Assembly: GCA_027924585.1 (NCBI GenBank)
Contig: BSBM01000140.1
Span: 10,790,001-10,854,000, forward strand
Origin: Larix kaempferi
Taxonomy: Eukaryota > Streptophyta > Pinopsida > Pinales > Pinaceae
Length of the DNA stretch: 64,000 bases
Direction: 5' to 3'
The notes beneath the pieces were generated by a model. That model had not been told where the DNA came from. It did not search any database and saw only the letters and a program-made list of their open reading frames with translations. The position numbers were made by a program, and so were the translations under genes. This document shows, in pieces, positions 23,176 through 34,206 of this stretch. Position 1 is the stretch's first letter; every line of letters begins with the position of its first letter.

Positions 23176-24962
23176 TTAGTGATGTTCTAGGCTCTCTATT
23201 AGCATTAGGTTCTGCTGATAGAGTGTCTGTGTAAACTCTGCTTTGGATTTTAGTGTCTTATAGAGTTTGAGTTTGTATCCATTCACAATCATGGGGAATT
23301 TTTCCTCATCTATTGTTGTAATCCTGACAGCTCCATTGTTGTAGATGTTTTCAATGATGTAGGGTCCGAGCCATATGGTTTCCAGTTTGCCTTTAAATGT
23401 GTGAAATATGGAGTCATAAAGTAGTGCCCAGTCACCTTCTTTGAACTTCTTCTGCTTGATGTTCTTGTCATGCCATTTATTTCTTTGTTGTTGTATGATT
23501 TCAGTGTGGCCAAGTGCTTGTTGGTGTTGCTCATCCAGCTGATTTAATTGTAGTATTCATTCTTGCTGGATGTCTGAAAGTTCCATGTTCAACTCAGTTG
23601 CAATCCTCAATGTTTTGATCTCAAACTCAATGGGTAGCATTATTTTCTTTCCATAGACTAGCTCATATGGGGTGAAGCTTGTTGTTGTCTTCCCTGTAGT
23701 ATTATAAGCCCAGACTGCCTCACTTAGTTAGTCTGCCCAATCTCTTTTGTGGAGTTGTATACTTTTTGTCAAGATCCTTTCTATTTCTCTATTTGTCACT
23801 TCAGCTTGACCATTAGCCTGAGGGTGGTAGGGAGTAGATTTTCTGTGTTTGACCTTGTTTCTTCGAAGTAGGTCCTCTATTAGATTGGATGTAAATTGTG
23901 GACCTTGGTCATAAAATAGCTCTCACGGGTCTGCAAATATATGAAAGATTTGTTCTGTAAAAAACTTTGCCACATTAGTTTCATTTGCTGCTGCAAGTGC
24001 TTCTACTTCTGCCCACTTTGTAAGGTAGTCAGTGCATACTAGGATGTAGCTTTTCTGATTTGATTGCGGGTTGAATGGGACAACAAAATCAAATACCCAT
24101 TTCTCAAATGGTTCCAATGATATTTGTGGATGGAGAGGCATTTCTTCTCGTTGTGTAGGCTTCCCCATTCGTTGAAAGTCATCACAATGTGAAACATATT
24201 CATAGGTGTCCTTATGGAGTGCTGGCCAATAATATCCAGTTTGCAATATCTTATAGGTTGTCCTCTTTGCAACATAATGTCCTCCACATGGTTCATTATG
24301 GGTGGCATGCAATATGTCATGGACTTCATCTTCCCTAATGCATCTTCTCAATACTTGGTCTAGTCCTTTTTTGAAAAGCATGCTTTCTATCCATGTGTAG
24401 GTGGCACTTTGCCTTATGACTCTGTTCTTCTCTTGGTGGCTGTAATGTTGTGGGAATTCTCTAGACACTAAGTAGTTTTCTATGTCAGCAAACCATGGGA
24501 TTCTTGTGGAGATTGCAAAAAGATGCTCATCAGGAAAATTGTCATTTACCACTTCATTGTCTTGTCCATGGGTTATCCTAGATAGAAAATCAGCCACTAC
24601 ATTGTGTTTTCTTGGCTTATCCAGAATTGTGATGTCAAACTCTTGCAGGAGGAGTAGCCATCTAATGATTCGAGCACTTGTGTTAGGTTTATTCATGAGA
24701 TACCTGATTGCTGAATGGTATGTGTGGAAAAACACTTGGTATCCAATTATGTAGTTCCTAGAATTGTTAATGGCATGTATGATAGCCAAAAACTCCTTCT
24801 CTGTGACTGTATAATTTAATTTTTCTCCTACCAAATTTTTATTGATATAATATATAGCATAGGGATTCTTCTCTCTTTCTTGCACAAGGACAGATCCAAT
24901 GGCCTTATCTGATGCATCAGAGTGGATGTGGAACGGAAGTGCCCAATTTGGTCCTTGGAGTA
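23176..24962 (-). pseudogene. Athila RNase H and integrase
   Basis: After a frame change near 24,963, RNase H begins at HSDASDKAIGSVLV and includes YTVTEKEFLAI and HNVVADFLSR. The usual TDH of the third catalytic site reads TYH (HTYHSAIRYL), so that Asp is lost. Integrase has the zinc region (HNEPCGGHY ... HCDDFQ, where the second expected Cys of CxxC is Phe). It also has the catalytic core, with Asp in CTDYLTKWAEV, Asp in YDQGPQFTSN and Glu in NGQAEVTNREIE. Stops interrupt at about 23,922 and twice near 23,725-23,540. The frame ends at TAA 23,176-23,178. Confidence 0.92.
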
Positions 24963-25996
24963 CTGGGGCTGTAATTTATTTTCTCCTTGAGTTTGTCAAA
25001 TGATAACATACAATGTTTTGTCCAAATGAATTCTGTGTCTTTTGTGAGAAGGACAAACATTGGTGCAACAATTCTGCTATAACTCTCAATGAATCTTCTG
25101 TAGTATCCTGTTTGTCCAAGAAAATTTCTCACACATCTCTGTTTCACAGGTGGTGGCAGTGTTCTGATTACTGTGACTTTTGCCTGATCAACCTCAATTC
25201 CTCTCTGTGAAATATGGTGTCCAAGCACGATGCCTCCTTCCATGATAATTCTGCATTTATCATTGATGAGGCATAAGCTCATCTTGATACATTTTTTCAA
25301 AACCAGTTCTAGATGTTTTAGTGCTTGGTCGAAATTATGGCCATAGGGTGTGAAGTCATCCATGTAGATCTCCATTTAGTCATTAATGAAATCAGATAAG
25401 ATGCTTAAGATTTCCCTTTGAAACGTTGCTGGGGCATTATAGATCCCAAAGGGAAGCACTCTGTATGCATAAGTGCCCCATGGGAATGTGAATGTTGTTT
25501 TGTCCTGATCAACTGGGTGAATGAGGATTTCGCTGTACCCAGTGAACCCATCCAAGAATGAGAAAAAATTGTTCCCAGCTAATGTGTTTAGTACTTGGTC
25601 AATAAATGGGAGAGGGAAGTGATCTTTCTTGGTTGCTTGATTGAGCTCCCTGTAGTCCACACAAATCCTCCACTTCCCTCCTTTTTTAGGAACTATGACC
25701 AGTGGTGATACCCACTCACTATCTAAGATTGGGTATATGAACCCTGCATCTAACAACTTTTGTAATTCCAGCTTAACTATGTCCTTTAATGCTAGGTTCA
25801 TTCTTCTCTGTGGTTTCCTGATAGGAACAACACCTTCCTTTATATAGATATAGTGCTTACAGATGTCTGGGTGGATACCGTTCATGTCAGTATATGTCCA
25901 TGCAAAGGCTTTGTTGTTGTCTGACAGTACCTTCAGTAATTGCTGTTCTTGTCCTGGCTCCAAATTGGAGTTAATATTAACTGTCCTGCCAGGCAT
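24963..25996 (-). pseudogene. Athila reverse transcriptase
   Basis: The RT domain runs from about 25,920. Visible motifs are PIRKPQRRMN, DAGFIYPILDSEWVSPL, VPKKGGKWRICVDYRELN, KKDHFPLPFIDQ, FFSFLDGFTGYSEI, LPFGIYNAPATFQR and the catalytic YMDD at about 25,362. Both catalytic motifs are intact. An in-frame TAA at 25,376-25,378 sits just before MEIYMDD and cuts the enzyme in two. The second half continues to GQTGYYRRFIESY and DTEFIW. Sequence type (FLDG, NAPATFQR, YMDDF) is typical of Athila. Confidence 0.94.
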
Positions 25997-26128
25997 TATC
26001 TTGATTGTTTTTATCTGAATTGGATGTTGTTCAAGTGTGAGTACCTCTACCCAAATTTTGTCAGGATCATGGTTTAATGTTTCCTCTCCTTGCTGCTGAC
26101 CCGTGCCAACAAAATCTTCAAACTTATT

Positions 26129-26985
26129 CTAATTAGAAGAAGCATTTCGAATAAACCTATCTAAATGACTATCTTCGTCGATGGCTTTTAGTGATAGGGC
26201 AGCTTCAATTGTAAGGACAGGTCGTATGTTTTGTTTGGACATGTCATCATAATCGTCTGTCCAGTTCTGATATTCTAGGTCTGAAGATTTCCTTGCTGGA
26301 GTAAAAATCGTGATTTTCTTCCTAGCTTGGACATTGGTGATTCTCATGTTGCCCGATCTGCACCCTATGTAAGCATCTGCAGTTGCAAGCCAGGGGTCTT
26401 CCTAGTATTATTGGGTATCCAATAAGTTTACTTTTTACTTCAATGACTATAAAGTCAGCTGGGTATTCCCAGGATTCTATGTTGATAATTATGTCTTCGA
26501 GCATCCCTTCAGGTTTTACTGTTGATGTATCAGCTAGCTGTAGGATGGTAGTTGTTGGTTTGACCATTGATTGTAGTCCCAAGGCAATCATGGTTTCCTT
26601 AGTCATTACGTTTATTTCAGCCCCTAAATCAATTAGGCTGCTGGCGATATGTTTGTTGTTGATGGTCATGTTTACTACTGGGCTGCCTGGATCAAGATAT
26701 TTGGGGTTAACAATGATACCTAACATTAAATTTGCTAACTGGCCTACTACATTTATGGTTGGTGGGTCACGTCTTATTCTACCAAGTCTTTTCAAACAAT
26801 TTTCTTTAATAAACTTGTTGCAAATAGGCACATCTCTGATGGCTTGTAAAATTGGAATTTGGATATTCAAGTGTTTCAATTCGTTCAGAATTGCATTTTC
26901 CTCTTCTTCTCTTGTATTTCGTACAAGTTTTTCAGGGAATGGAGGGTTTCTATTTTGTGTGAGTGGTCAAATTTCTTCCTCCTAA
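26129..26985 (-). pseudogene. Athila aspartic protease region
   Basis: A gag-protease linker (LNELKHLNIQIPILQAIRDV) leads to the retropepsin-like domain, with SSLIDLGAEINVM at about 26,640 (Athila form D-L-G in place of D-S/T-G) and the C-terminal ILGRP at 26,400. A one-base insertion in a C run (plus strand GGGG at 26,393-26,396) shifts the frame inside LGRP. The correct continuation (LATADAYIGCRSGNMRIT) is in the adjacent frame and overlaps 26,129-26,347. It is otherwise readable to the start of RT, apart from one TAG near 26,132. Confidence 0.88.
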
Positions 26986-27615
26986 GGGCTTGGTTCATCT
27001 GGATGCTGAATTTGAGGTTGTGTTGTTTGCCTGTGAGCCTCATCCCCTTGATTATTTTGTGTGTGTGTGTTTTGCAATGTTTTCCCAGACCTGGGATTAA
27101 TTTCATTTATTTCCAGGGTATCCACTACATAAGTAGGGAACTGCATGATTTCAGTGTTATAGGTCTGTTGTTGTCCTGGCCTATTGTTGTTAGGGTTTGG
27201 GATCAGCTCGGAAGGAATTGGTGGAGGTTTGGGGGTGGTTGGTTTTGTGGGGGTGGCATGATGAGTGGCTGCTGCTGCTGCAATGGAGCCCTCCAATTTG
27301 ATGAATAAGGATATTGATTTCCGTAATTCGTGGTTGGCTGAGCAAAACGTGGGGGTTATGGAGAGTAAGATTGTGGGTAATAAGGTTGTTGATATGGTTG
27401 GCTTTGATACCACTGGTTTGGACTTGGATGAGATGGCCACGAGGTTGGTACTGGGTTCCAATTTTGCTGGTTACTTTCTTGAGTATAGTAGGCTTGGTTG
27501 TTGGGTTGGTAAGGCCTAGCAAAATTATTTCTCCTTTGATTGACGAACAGAGTTGTTCTATAGCACCTTCAGTTGTGGGATCTTGAATCGAAGCTTTACG
27601 TGAGGGTAACAGAGG
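26986..27615 (-). pseudogene. Athila gag C-terminal, low-complexity linker
   Basis: Continuation of gag in element sense, rich in Gln, Pro, Asn and Ser in the best frame, with repeated frame changes. All three minus frames are partly open. No fixed domain. It connects the zinc-knuckle end of gag to the protease linker, as in other Athila gag-pol polyproteins. Confidence 0.55.
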
Positions 27616-28497
27616 ACATTAATAAGTGGAGAGATCGTCAGTGCAGAGGCCACATATCTCTATGGTGTTTAGTGTGCACTGTCCCTTCTCATGTTGTTTT
27701 CTGCAGCGTGGACAAAAGACTGCCAATGCTTGATTTATTTCGTCCTGTTTCTTCTTGATTTGAAGTGTATCAAGTTGCATGGCTAGATATTGTAGGATAT
27801 CGGTCTTCATGTCATATAAAAGGTTTCCTAAATTAGATTTTGTAAGGTTTGGTCCTGAAGATGTTGATCCTCCAGTAAATGGGTGTGAATCCCTTGTTCC
27901 ACTTTTACCTTTCCTAGATCTAAAATAGTTTTTGAAAATTTGCAGGATTTGGTCATAAGTTTTTTGGAGTATATCTCCATCTCCCAAAAGGTTCAAAACT
28001 TTTAGATTTTCTTCTTTTATACCCCTAAGAAGGACAATTTTCAGTGATTCTTGATCTAAGGTGCAGTGACTAGCTTGTTTGTAGCTGAGTTGAAATCGTT
28101 GTGCGTAATATTCTAAGGATTCTCTTTCTCCTTGTTGCATTCTAAAGATTTCATCTCTTGTATCTTTTGCGTTACAGTAGTCCCTGCATTTTTCTAGGAA
28201 AGTTTGTTTCATTTGGTCCCATGTAAAAATGTTGTTCCCTTCTAGGCTCATAAACCATCTGAGTGATAGATATTTCAATGTAGAAGGAAAGAGTCTTAGT
28301 TTTTGTGCATCAGTGGTGTAGCCAAATGACCTACAGACTACCTCAAACTCAGATAGGAATGTGTTAGGATCCTCTGAGGTTAGGCCATGGAAGTTTGGTA
28401 GGTTATTAGGGTTGATATTATTCATCCTGGAATCTCCAAAAGGTACACTGATAGGAAAGGTGAACAGTTCTCTAGGTTCATCCTCTTCTTTTGCCAT
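27616..28497 (-). pseudogene. Athila gag
   Basis: 292 open codons from MAKEEDEPRELF. The retrotransposon gag core (capsid-like) is at residues 30-190, with NLPNFHGLTSEDPNTFLSEF, LKYLSLRWFMSL, TWDQMKQTFLEKC and ESLEYYAQRFQ. A zinc knuckle follows at residues about 265-278 as CPRCRKQHEKGQC (C-x2-C-x3-H-x4-C). The chosen ATG lies about 270 bases inside the 5' LTR, giving an ordinary leader. The frame ends in a stop after CTDDLSTY, where the protein should continue, so the gag is truncated. Confidence 0.92.
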
Positions 28498-28744
28498 AGT
28501 GGTGTTTAAGCTAGAGCTAGCAAAGAAGTTATCTCTATGTGAATCGTAGCTAGAATCAACCTCTTCTTATGAGTTAAGGAACTCAAATTGAGAATTATCA
28601 GAACTGTTCTTGCTCATAGGGCAGGCAGGCAGAAAGTGTCCAAATCTATCTCTATGTCATCTAGGCATTCATGGTAATTTTTTTTATATTTCTGGTTGTT
28701 TTTGTGTGTTTTTTTTTTAAAGATGTCTCCTATTGATTAAGAAA

Positions 28745-28763
28745 CTCCCCGAAAACGGTGCCA
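28745..28763 (-). other. Athila primer-binding site, Asp-tRNA type
   Basis: On the minus strand TGGCACCGTTTTCGGGGAG lies five bases inside the 5' LTR. It closely matches the TGGCGCCGTTGCCGGGGA site typical of Athila elements (complement to tRNA-Asp), with a few changes. Confidence 0.88.
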
Positions 28764-28768
28764 AAAAG

Positions 28769-29813
28769 TGGTGGACTCCAGGAATGGATACCTAATTAGG
28801 GTAGCTAAACCAGAAGCATACTTTAATTATCGACCAGGGAGCGTACAAACTTAAGAGGTGCTAAGCACTGTATGTGCTCTATAGGATAGTCTTCGTTGTT
28901 TCAGGATGATGGGGTGACATATCTTGAAGGTTTCTTAAAAAGGAAGTGGGAGTAATTTTCTCTTAACAATGAATGAAGGAATATGAAAATATTGTAAATT
29001 TATAAAATATAAATACTGAAACTCATAGATCTTTACGCTAAGAATTAAATGCTGGAAAACTGTAAATCTAATCTAAGAAATAGAATGCTGAAAGCCTGGG
29101 AAACTTGATATAGAAATGAAATACTGAAAACTGGAAGTCTAACTAGAAATTCAATGCAGAAAATTAATCAAACGTTAATCCACTCAAATCCAATGCTGAA
29201 AGTGATAATCAATTACTCTATTCAAATCCAAAGAACTAAAACAATTAACTCCTATATAACTGAACTCTGATAAAATAAATATTCATGGCATCGCAGATCT
29301 AAATCATTGTCTAAAATTAATATAGCGAGCTAGAAAACAGAGGTAATATGCCTGCATAGAATGCATGTAGAGGACTACAGGAAGCGTATTATAGAACTAC
29401 AGAATTAATGTTGGCGAACTACAGATAAAAAGTGTTGAAATGAAATGATCGCTGAACTGAAATAAAACCATGTCATTCAAACATTACCAAAGTACTTCAT
29501 ATACGATAAGGATTTAAATCAATTCACAGTACATATGAAAAATACTTGAAATGAAAATGAAACTCCTGACCTACGTGTTGGAGGGGCCCTCTCCAACTGG
29601 TATTTCAGGAGTGGGAAAAGTATTATAAACGAAAAGCTTGAAACAACATCACTTCTTCCATTAAAATCGTAATCTCATGTTCAGAAAAGTCTGAACACAG
29701 AATTGTCTCGAATAACATATACTGAATGTAAGTTCTACAAAAATCTCAACAGGGACCTCTTGCTAACCAAGAGGCCCATATATATATCTATTTTGGAACA
29801 TAACCTAACTCTA
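28769..29813 (-). repeat. Athila 5' LTR, inner part
   Basis: Inner 1,045 bp of the 5' LTR, beginning TGGTGGACTCCAGG on the plus strand. It is broken after CTAACTCTA by the chromovirus insertion, and the remainder resumes at 34,207. It aligns with 18,324-19,370. Confidence 0.95.
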
Positions 29814-30203
29814 TGTTAGGAACCCATGTCAACCCTTATATTTACTTTGTTAGTATATTGTTGTTGGACGCATATGCTTTGTAAGTCGTCCCGTAGTATT
29901 TGTTGATCCATAGTTTGTCTTATTGTTGTTGGACGCATATGCTTTGTAAGTCGTACCGTAGTAATTGTTGATCCATATTTTGTATTGGCCCATGGTTTGT
30001 ATTGACACATGGTATTGGCACCTAGACTTAGTATATAAGTTTGTGTTGAGACCAATGAAGGTACCGTGAAGTTATTTGTATTGAGCTTTCTCAAAGGAGG
30101 TTGCCCCCTCGAAGTGGCTTGCGATCAATAAAAGCGATTATGAGTTCTATTATTTCTGCTGTCTCGTGTATTTTCATTAATTAATTGTTGCAGGTTCTTC
30201 ACA
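29814..30203 (+). repeat. Chromovirus 5' LTR
   Basis: 390 bp, TGTTAGGAACCC ... GGTTCTTCACA. It contains two direct copies of a segment around TTGTTGTTGGACGCATATGC and a TATA box TTAGTATATAAGTT near 30,028. It differs from the 3' LTR by point changes and by a 13-base GTATTGAC(A/C)CATG unit present once more in the 3' copy. Confidence 0.95.
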
Positions 30204-30205
30204 TA

Positions 30206-30217
30206 TGGTACCAGAGA
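30206..30217 (+). other. Chromovirus primer-binding site
   Basis: TGGTACCAGAGA begins two bases after the LTR. It matches the initiator-Met tRNA site TGGTATCAGAGC with two changes. Confidence 0.75.
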
Positions 30218-31255
30218 GATTTCTTGGGCTCGTTGGGTGGAATTTTTGCCATTTTTTTTTTTTTTTTTTGTTGCATCTATTGCAAGTTTGGATCTGGGAA
30301 TAATCCCTATCCACTTAACTGTGGGAAGTACTTGGGCATAAGCCCTAAAACACATTGTGAGGAGTACCACAGGAACCCCAAAGTAGCTGGTCCATTGAGA
30401 GGACCTGCCAGCGAAAAGGGAGACGACCCATACTTGATTGACTAGTTCCCACCCGTGAGGTAAACCAAGAGCTGTCGTTTGTAACAAAGCGGTTATCAGT
30501 TTTACCTGAGCTGTGGAGTGAGGGGTACTGCCCCAATACGCAAGCTGTCAGATAGCATTGGTGGCCGAGTGAAACCCCTGAACTATTAGGAAGCCGAACA
30601 TACATGGGGTCCATATCTATTTTCAATTGAACTGTTTCTGATCACTTTCGTGTCGTTTCAGATCCATTCCAAGTCGTTCCAGATCCAGCCGTTTCAGATC
30701 CATTTGGCGTCATTTTAGATCCATCTATTGTCGATCCCTTCCGCTCCGTTTTAGATCCAATTGTTCTGATCCCTTCCGTGTCGTTGCAGATCCATTTCGG
30801 AAGAAGAAAAAAAGTCCGTTTTTTCGCCATATCTCCCTTGTTTTAACTCCATTTCCCTTGAAACTTCCCGGACACCCCTGCAATCCCATTCTGCATATTT
30901 CATTCCTGAGGACCCTATCCCAAATTCTATTTCCCAAAGCCAGAATTTCACATTTGTCTATTTTTAGGGTTTGCCATAACTTCTTCAATTTTCACCCACT
31001 TGCCTCCAAATTTTGCCACCGTGTTCATTCCCTATTTCTGCTTCTTTTTCCCTCTTTGACAAATTTTCTCATTCTTTCACCCCGCTTCTGAAATCCCCAT
31101 TTTTTGCTTCCCTGTCCATCAGAAAGTGTCCAAAACCTAGTCAAACCCCAATTACTGATCTGAGTTTTTCCCAAATCCAAATTTCCCTTTATTAAATAAG
31201 CTTTTGTTTGTGTTTTTCTATCCATTCCCCCCCCCCAAAAAAAAAACTCCTAGTT
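30218..31255 (+). other. Chromovirus leader
   Basis: About 1 kb of untranslated leader, with a T homopolymer at 30,251-30,269, a GATCCNTT(C/T)C-type short repeat at 30,655-30,800 (copies of AGATCCATTT), and pyrimidine-rich sequence to 31,200. No domain is seen. Confidence 0.6.
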
Positions 31256-31982
31256 ATGGTTGTCACTCGTGCAGGAGCAAAAACCATGGAGGAAGAACTC
31301 GCAGCCATCCAAACCAAACTCCAAGATCTGGATGAAAACTTTTTCAGCCTCCATCTTCAGCATTCATCCATGAACAATAACCGACATCAAGAATCTTCTG
31401 CAGCCAATAGCTTCTCTTCTTCCAGCAATTTCTGTGGTCCGAAGTTTGAATTTCCTCGCTTTAATGGTACTAATCTGACTGGATGGATCTATCGAGCAGA
31501 ACAGTATTTCAGTCTGCACAATACTTTTGATGTCCAAAAAGTTCCACTTGCATCCTTTCATTTGGAACAGGAAGCCCTTCAATGGTACCGTTGGTACATC
31601 AAGGCTCATGACGAGCCAAAATGGACAGATTTTTGCCAACTCCTTTTGCAACGATTTGGTCCTAGTGCTTTTGATGACTTCACCGGAGCACTCACTAAAC
31701 TTCGTCAAAGTGGCATTGTGAGAGAGTATCAGATAGAATTTGAGAAACTAGCCAATCAAACAGAAGGATTGTTTGATGAATTCTACAGGAGTTGTTTTAT
31801 CAGTGGTCTTAAGGATGAAATCCGGTAAGAGGTTAAAATGTACTGTCCCAACACCATGATGGAAGTCCTAGGGTTGGCTAAGTTGGAAGAAGACAAGATT
31901 GCATCCCAACAATGCTCCAAACCCACTTTTGTTCCCTTCCAAAATATGGGTTCTCAACGACCTCCCATCCCGCCAGCTCCTT
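31256..31982 (+). pseudogene. Chromovirus gag
   Basis: Starts MVVTRAGAKTMEEELAAIQ, with a short coiled-coil lead, then the gag core KFEFPRFNGTNLTGWIYRAE, ALQWYRWY, WTDFCQLLLQRFG and EYQIEFEKLAN. The frame is broken by TAA at 31,826-31,828 (after LKDEIR) and TGA near 31,982 (after PPIPPAP). Both are one C-to-T step from CAA and CGA. The same frame then runs into the zinc-knuckle ORF at 32,018, so gag and pol were one polyprotein. Confidence 0.92.
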
Positions 31983-32017
31983 GACCAACTCCTATAAAGC
32001 ATTTTTCTAAAACAGAG

Positions 32018-33688
32018 ATGCAAGCACACAGAGAAAAAGGGATTTGTTATAATTGTGATGAGAAATTCACTCAGGGACATAGATGTGTTCAACAAAAGCT
32101 CTATCTCTTGGATATGTATTCTCCGCCTGCCTCTAAAATTGGTGAAGAAGCTCCAGATGCAATGGATGATCAGGTCGACATTCAGGAGCTGCCTATTGAC
32201 CTCCCATCTCAGGATGAACAACCAGAGATATCTCTCCATGCTTTATCAGGCGTCACCACCCCCCAAACAATGCGGGTCAAGGGTTTCTTCAAGAAGCTTC
32301 CTCTTACAATACTCATTGATTCTGGTAGCACTCATAACTTCATTGACCCTCGGATCGCCAAACAGGATGATTGTTTTGTCCATCCTTGCTCTAACTTTGA
32401 AGTCATGGTTGCCAATGGGGGCACCTTACCTTGCAAGGGGAAGTGTCACAATGTGCGTATCTCTCTGGAAGATTATAAACTGCGCTCTGACATGTATGCA
32501 TTGTCCCTAGGCGGATGTGATGTGGTTTTGGGCGTTCAATGGTTACGCACACTTGGCCCCATCTTATGGTATTTTGCTGAACTTTGGATGCAGTTTTTAG
32601 TCAATGGGAAACATCACAAATTTAAGGGCTTACAACAAGGGTCTCTTCGCATCATCAGTTCACATCGCCTAGAAAATATCCTTAAGAAGAATTCACATGG
32701 TGTCATTGCTCAACTCCATTCCATTCAGATGCACCCATCAATGGTCTCCCCTACTTCCTTGGATAGATATGCAGGTGTCCTTGCTGAACCAGTGGGCTTG
32801 TCGCCTTCAATAGACCTTTCCGGTAAGAATTTAACCGCATCTACATCTCAGCAGGAAATGATGTCTATTTTGCATGCAGTACAGAAGTGGAAGCCATACC
32901 TATTAGGGAATGATTTCTGCATCAAGACTGATCTCCAGAGTCTGGAAAATTCCCTGGAACAATGGGTCTCCTCCCCAACACACCTGAAATGGGTTATCCA
33001 ACTCATGGGTTATGACTATGCGATCACTTACAAGAAGGGTAAGGACAATATGGTGGCAGATGCTCATTCTCGCACATTTGCTGACCCAGTTTCTCTTACA
33101 GCTATTTCTTTGCTTGTTCCACATTGGTTGCAATCTGTTCAACAGGGCTATCTCTTCTATGAACTCCATGCTTCTTTATCGGTAGGGCACTTTGGGTTCC
33201 TCAAAACGTATAACCGGGAACAATGTAACATTTTTTGGCAGGGATTGAAAATTAGAATTCAACATATGGTGGCTGACTGTGATACTTTCCAGGTCAACAA
33301 GGGTGAAACGACACTCCTTTCGGGACTGCTCGAACCCTTGCCCATCCCTACACAGATTTGGACAACTATTTCTATGGATTTCCTAGAAGCGCTCCAGTGG
33401 TACAATACCACATCTAAGAAGACACCATATGAAGCAGTCTATGGACAGGCACCACCAGTTCTTCTTCCATACACTCTCAGCAGCTCCCCAGTTCAAGAAA
33501 TTGACTTGGTTCTTAGAAACCGCGATCAGATTCTTCTCATTTTGCAGGACAATATTCACATGGCAAGAATTCAACTGAAACAACAAGCCGATCAACACCG
33601 TTCTGAGCGCACTTTTCATGCAGCTGATATGGTTCTTCTTCTTATACAACCTTCTAAGCAACTCTCCCTGAAAATCAAAAGGAATTAG
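32018..33688 (+). CDS. Chromovirus deletion-derivative polyprotein (knuckle, protease, RH piece, INT ends)
   Basis: 556 open codons. Residues 9-23 are a zinc knuckle CYNCDEKFTQGHRC. The protease follows at residues about 80-200 with ILIDSGSTHNFIDPRIA and GVQWLRTLGPI. The frame then passes, with no RT between, into the end of RNase H (residues about 280-350: AVQKWKPYLLGNDFCIKTD, YKKGKDNMVADAHSR). Integrase zinc-region remnants (VGHFGF ... IQHMVADCDTFQ) follow, then SMDFLEAL. From there it jumps directly to the integrase C-terminal side (WYNTTSKKTPYEAVYGQ) with no D-D-E core. The frame stays open through both deletions. It cannot encode RT or active integrase, so mobility would need help from another element. 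Confidence 0.88.
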   Translation: MQAHREKGICYNCDEKFTQGHRCVQQKLYLLDMYSPPASKIGEEAPDAMDDQVDIQELPIDLPSQDEQPEISLHALSGVTTPQTMRVKGFFKKLPLTILIDSGSTHNFIDPRIAKQDDCFVHPCSNFEVMVANGGTLPCKGKCHNVRISLEDYKLRSDMYALSLGGCDVVLGVQWLRTLGPILWYFAELWMQFLVNGKHHKFKGLQQGSLRIISSHRLENILKKNSHGVIAQLHSIQMHPSMVSPTSLDRYAGVLAEPVGLSPSIDLSGKNLTASTSQQEMMSILHAVQKWKPYLLGNDFCIKTDLQSLENSLEQWVSSPTHLKWVIQLMGYDYAITYKKGKDNMVADAHSRTFADPVSLTAISLLVPHWLQSVQQGYLFYELHASLSVGHFGFLKTYNREQCNIFWQGLKIRIQHMVADCDTFQVNKGETTLLSGLLEPLPIPTQIWTTISMDFLEALQWYNTTSKKTPYEAVYGQAPPVLLPYTLSSSPVQEIDLVLRNRDQILLILQDNIHMARIQLKQQADQHRSERTFHAADMVLLLIQPSKQLSLKIKRN

Positions 33689-33798
33689 TGGCCCGGAATG
33701 CAACCCGAGGATGCTACAGGGGAACCACTCCTTCAGATTCTGCATCAATTTCCACATCTAAAGCTTTGAGGACAAAGCTTTTTCTAAGGTAGAGGGGA
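33689..33798 (+). pseudogene. Chromodomain tail and polypurine tract of the chromovirus
   Basis: In the same frame after the stop at 33,686-33,688 come WPGMQPEDATGEPLLQIL and FPHLKL. This is the end of a chromodomain, the module that lets chromoviruses target chromatin. One extra T then shifts into EDKAFSK. The start of the chromodomain is missing. The purine run AAGGTAGAGGGGA (33,786-33,798) touches the 3' LTR and is the polypurine tract. Confidence 0.75.
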
Positions 33799-34201
33799 TG
33801 TTAGGAACCCATGTCAACCCTTATATTTACTTTGTTAGTATATTGTTGTTGGATGCATATGCTTTGTAAGTCGTCCCATAGTATTTGTTGATCAATAGTT
33901 TGTCTTATTGTTGTTGGACGCATATGCTTTGTAAGTCGTCCCGTAGTAATTGTTGATCCATAGTTTGTATTGGACCACGGTTTGTATTGACACATGGTAT
34001 TGACCCATGGTATTGGCGCCTAGACTTAGTATATAAGTTTGTGTTGAGACAAATGAAGGTACCGTGAAGTTATTTGTATTGAGCTTGCTCAAAGGAGGTT
34101 AACCCCTCGAAGTGGCCTGCGATCAATAAAAGCGATTCTGAGTTCTGTTATTTATACTATCTTGTGTATTTTCATTAATTAATTGTTGTAGGTTCTTCAC
34201 A
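33799..34201 (+). repeat. Chromovirus 3' LTR
   Basis: 403 bp, the partner of 29,814-30,203, with the same termini TGTTAGG...TTCACA. It is followed directly by the target duplication CTCTA and the resumed Athila LTR. Confidence 0.95.
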
Positions 34202-34206
34202 CTCTA

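Larger units (their letters stand above)
29814..34201 (+). mobile_element. Chromovirus (Ty3/Gypsy) inserted in the Athila LTR
   Basis: LTRs at 29,814-30,203 and 33,799-34,201; perfect five-base target duplication CTCTA at 29,809-29,813 and 34,202-34,206. Removing 29,814-34,206 restores the sequence seen in the other Athila LTR. The order is LTR, PBS, leader, gag, zinc knuckle, protease, RNase H piece, integrase ends, chromodomain tail, polypurine tract and LTR. At 4.4 kb it is shorter than complete chromoviruses because RT and the integrase core are gone. It is the youngest insertion in the stack. Confidence 0.95.

Noticed and set aside
23007-23234. Phe-rich membrane-like protein on the plus strand
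   Set aside because: It is the translation of a T-rich spacer in the antisense strand of the Athila element.
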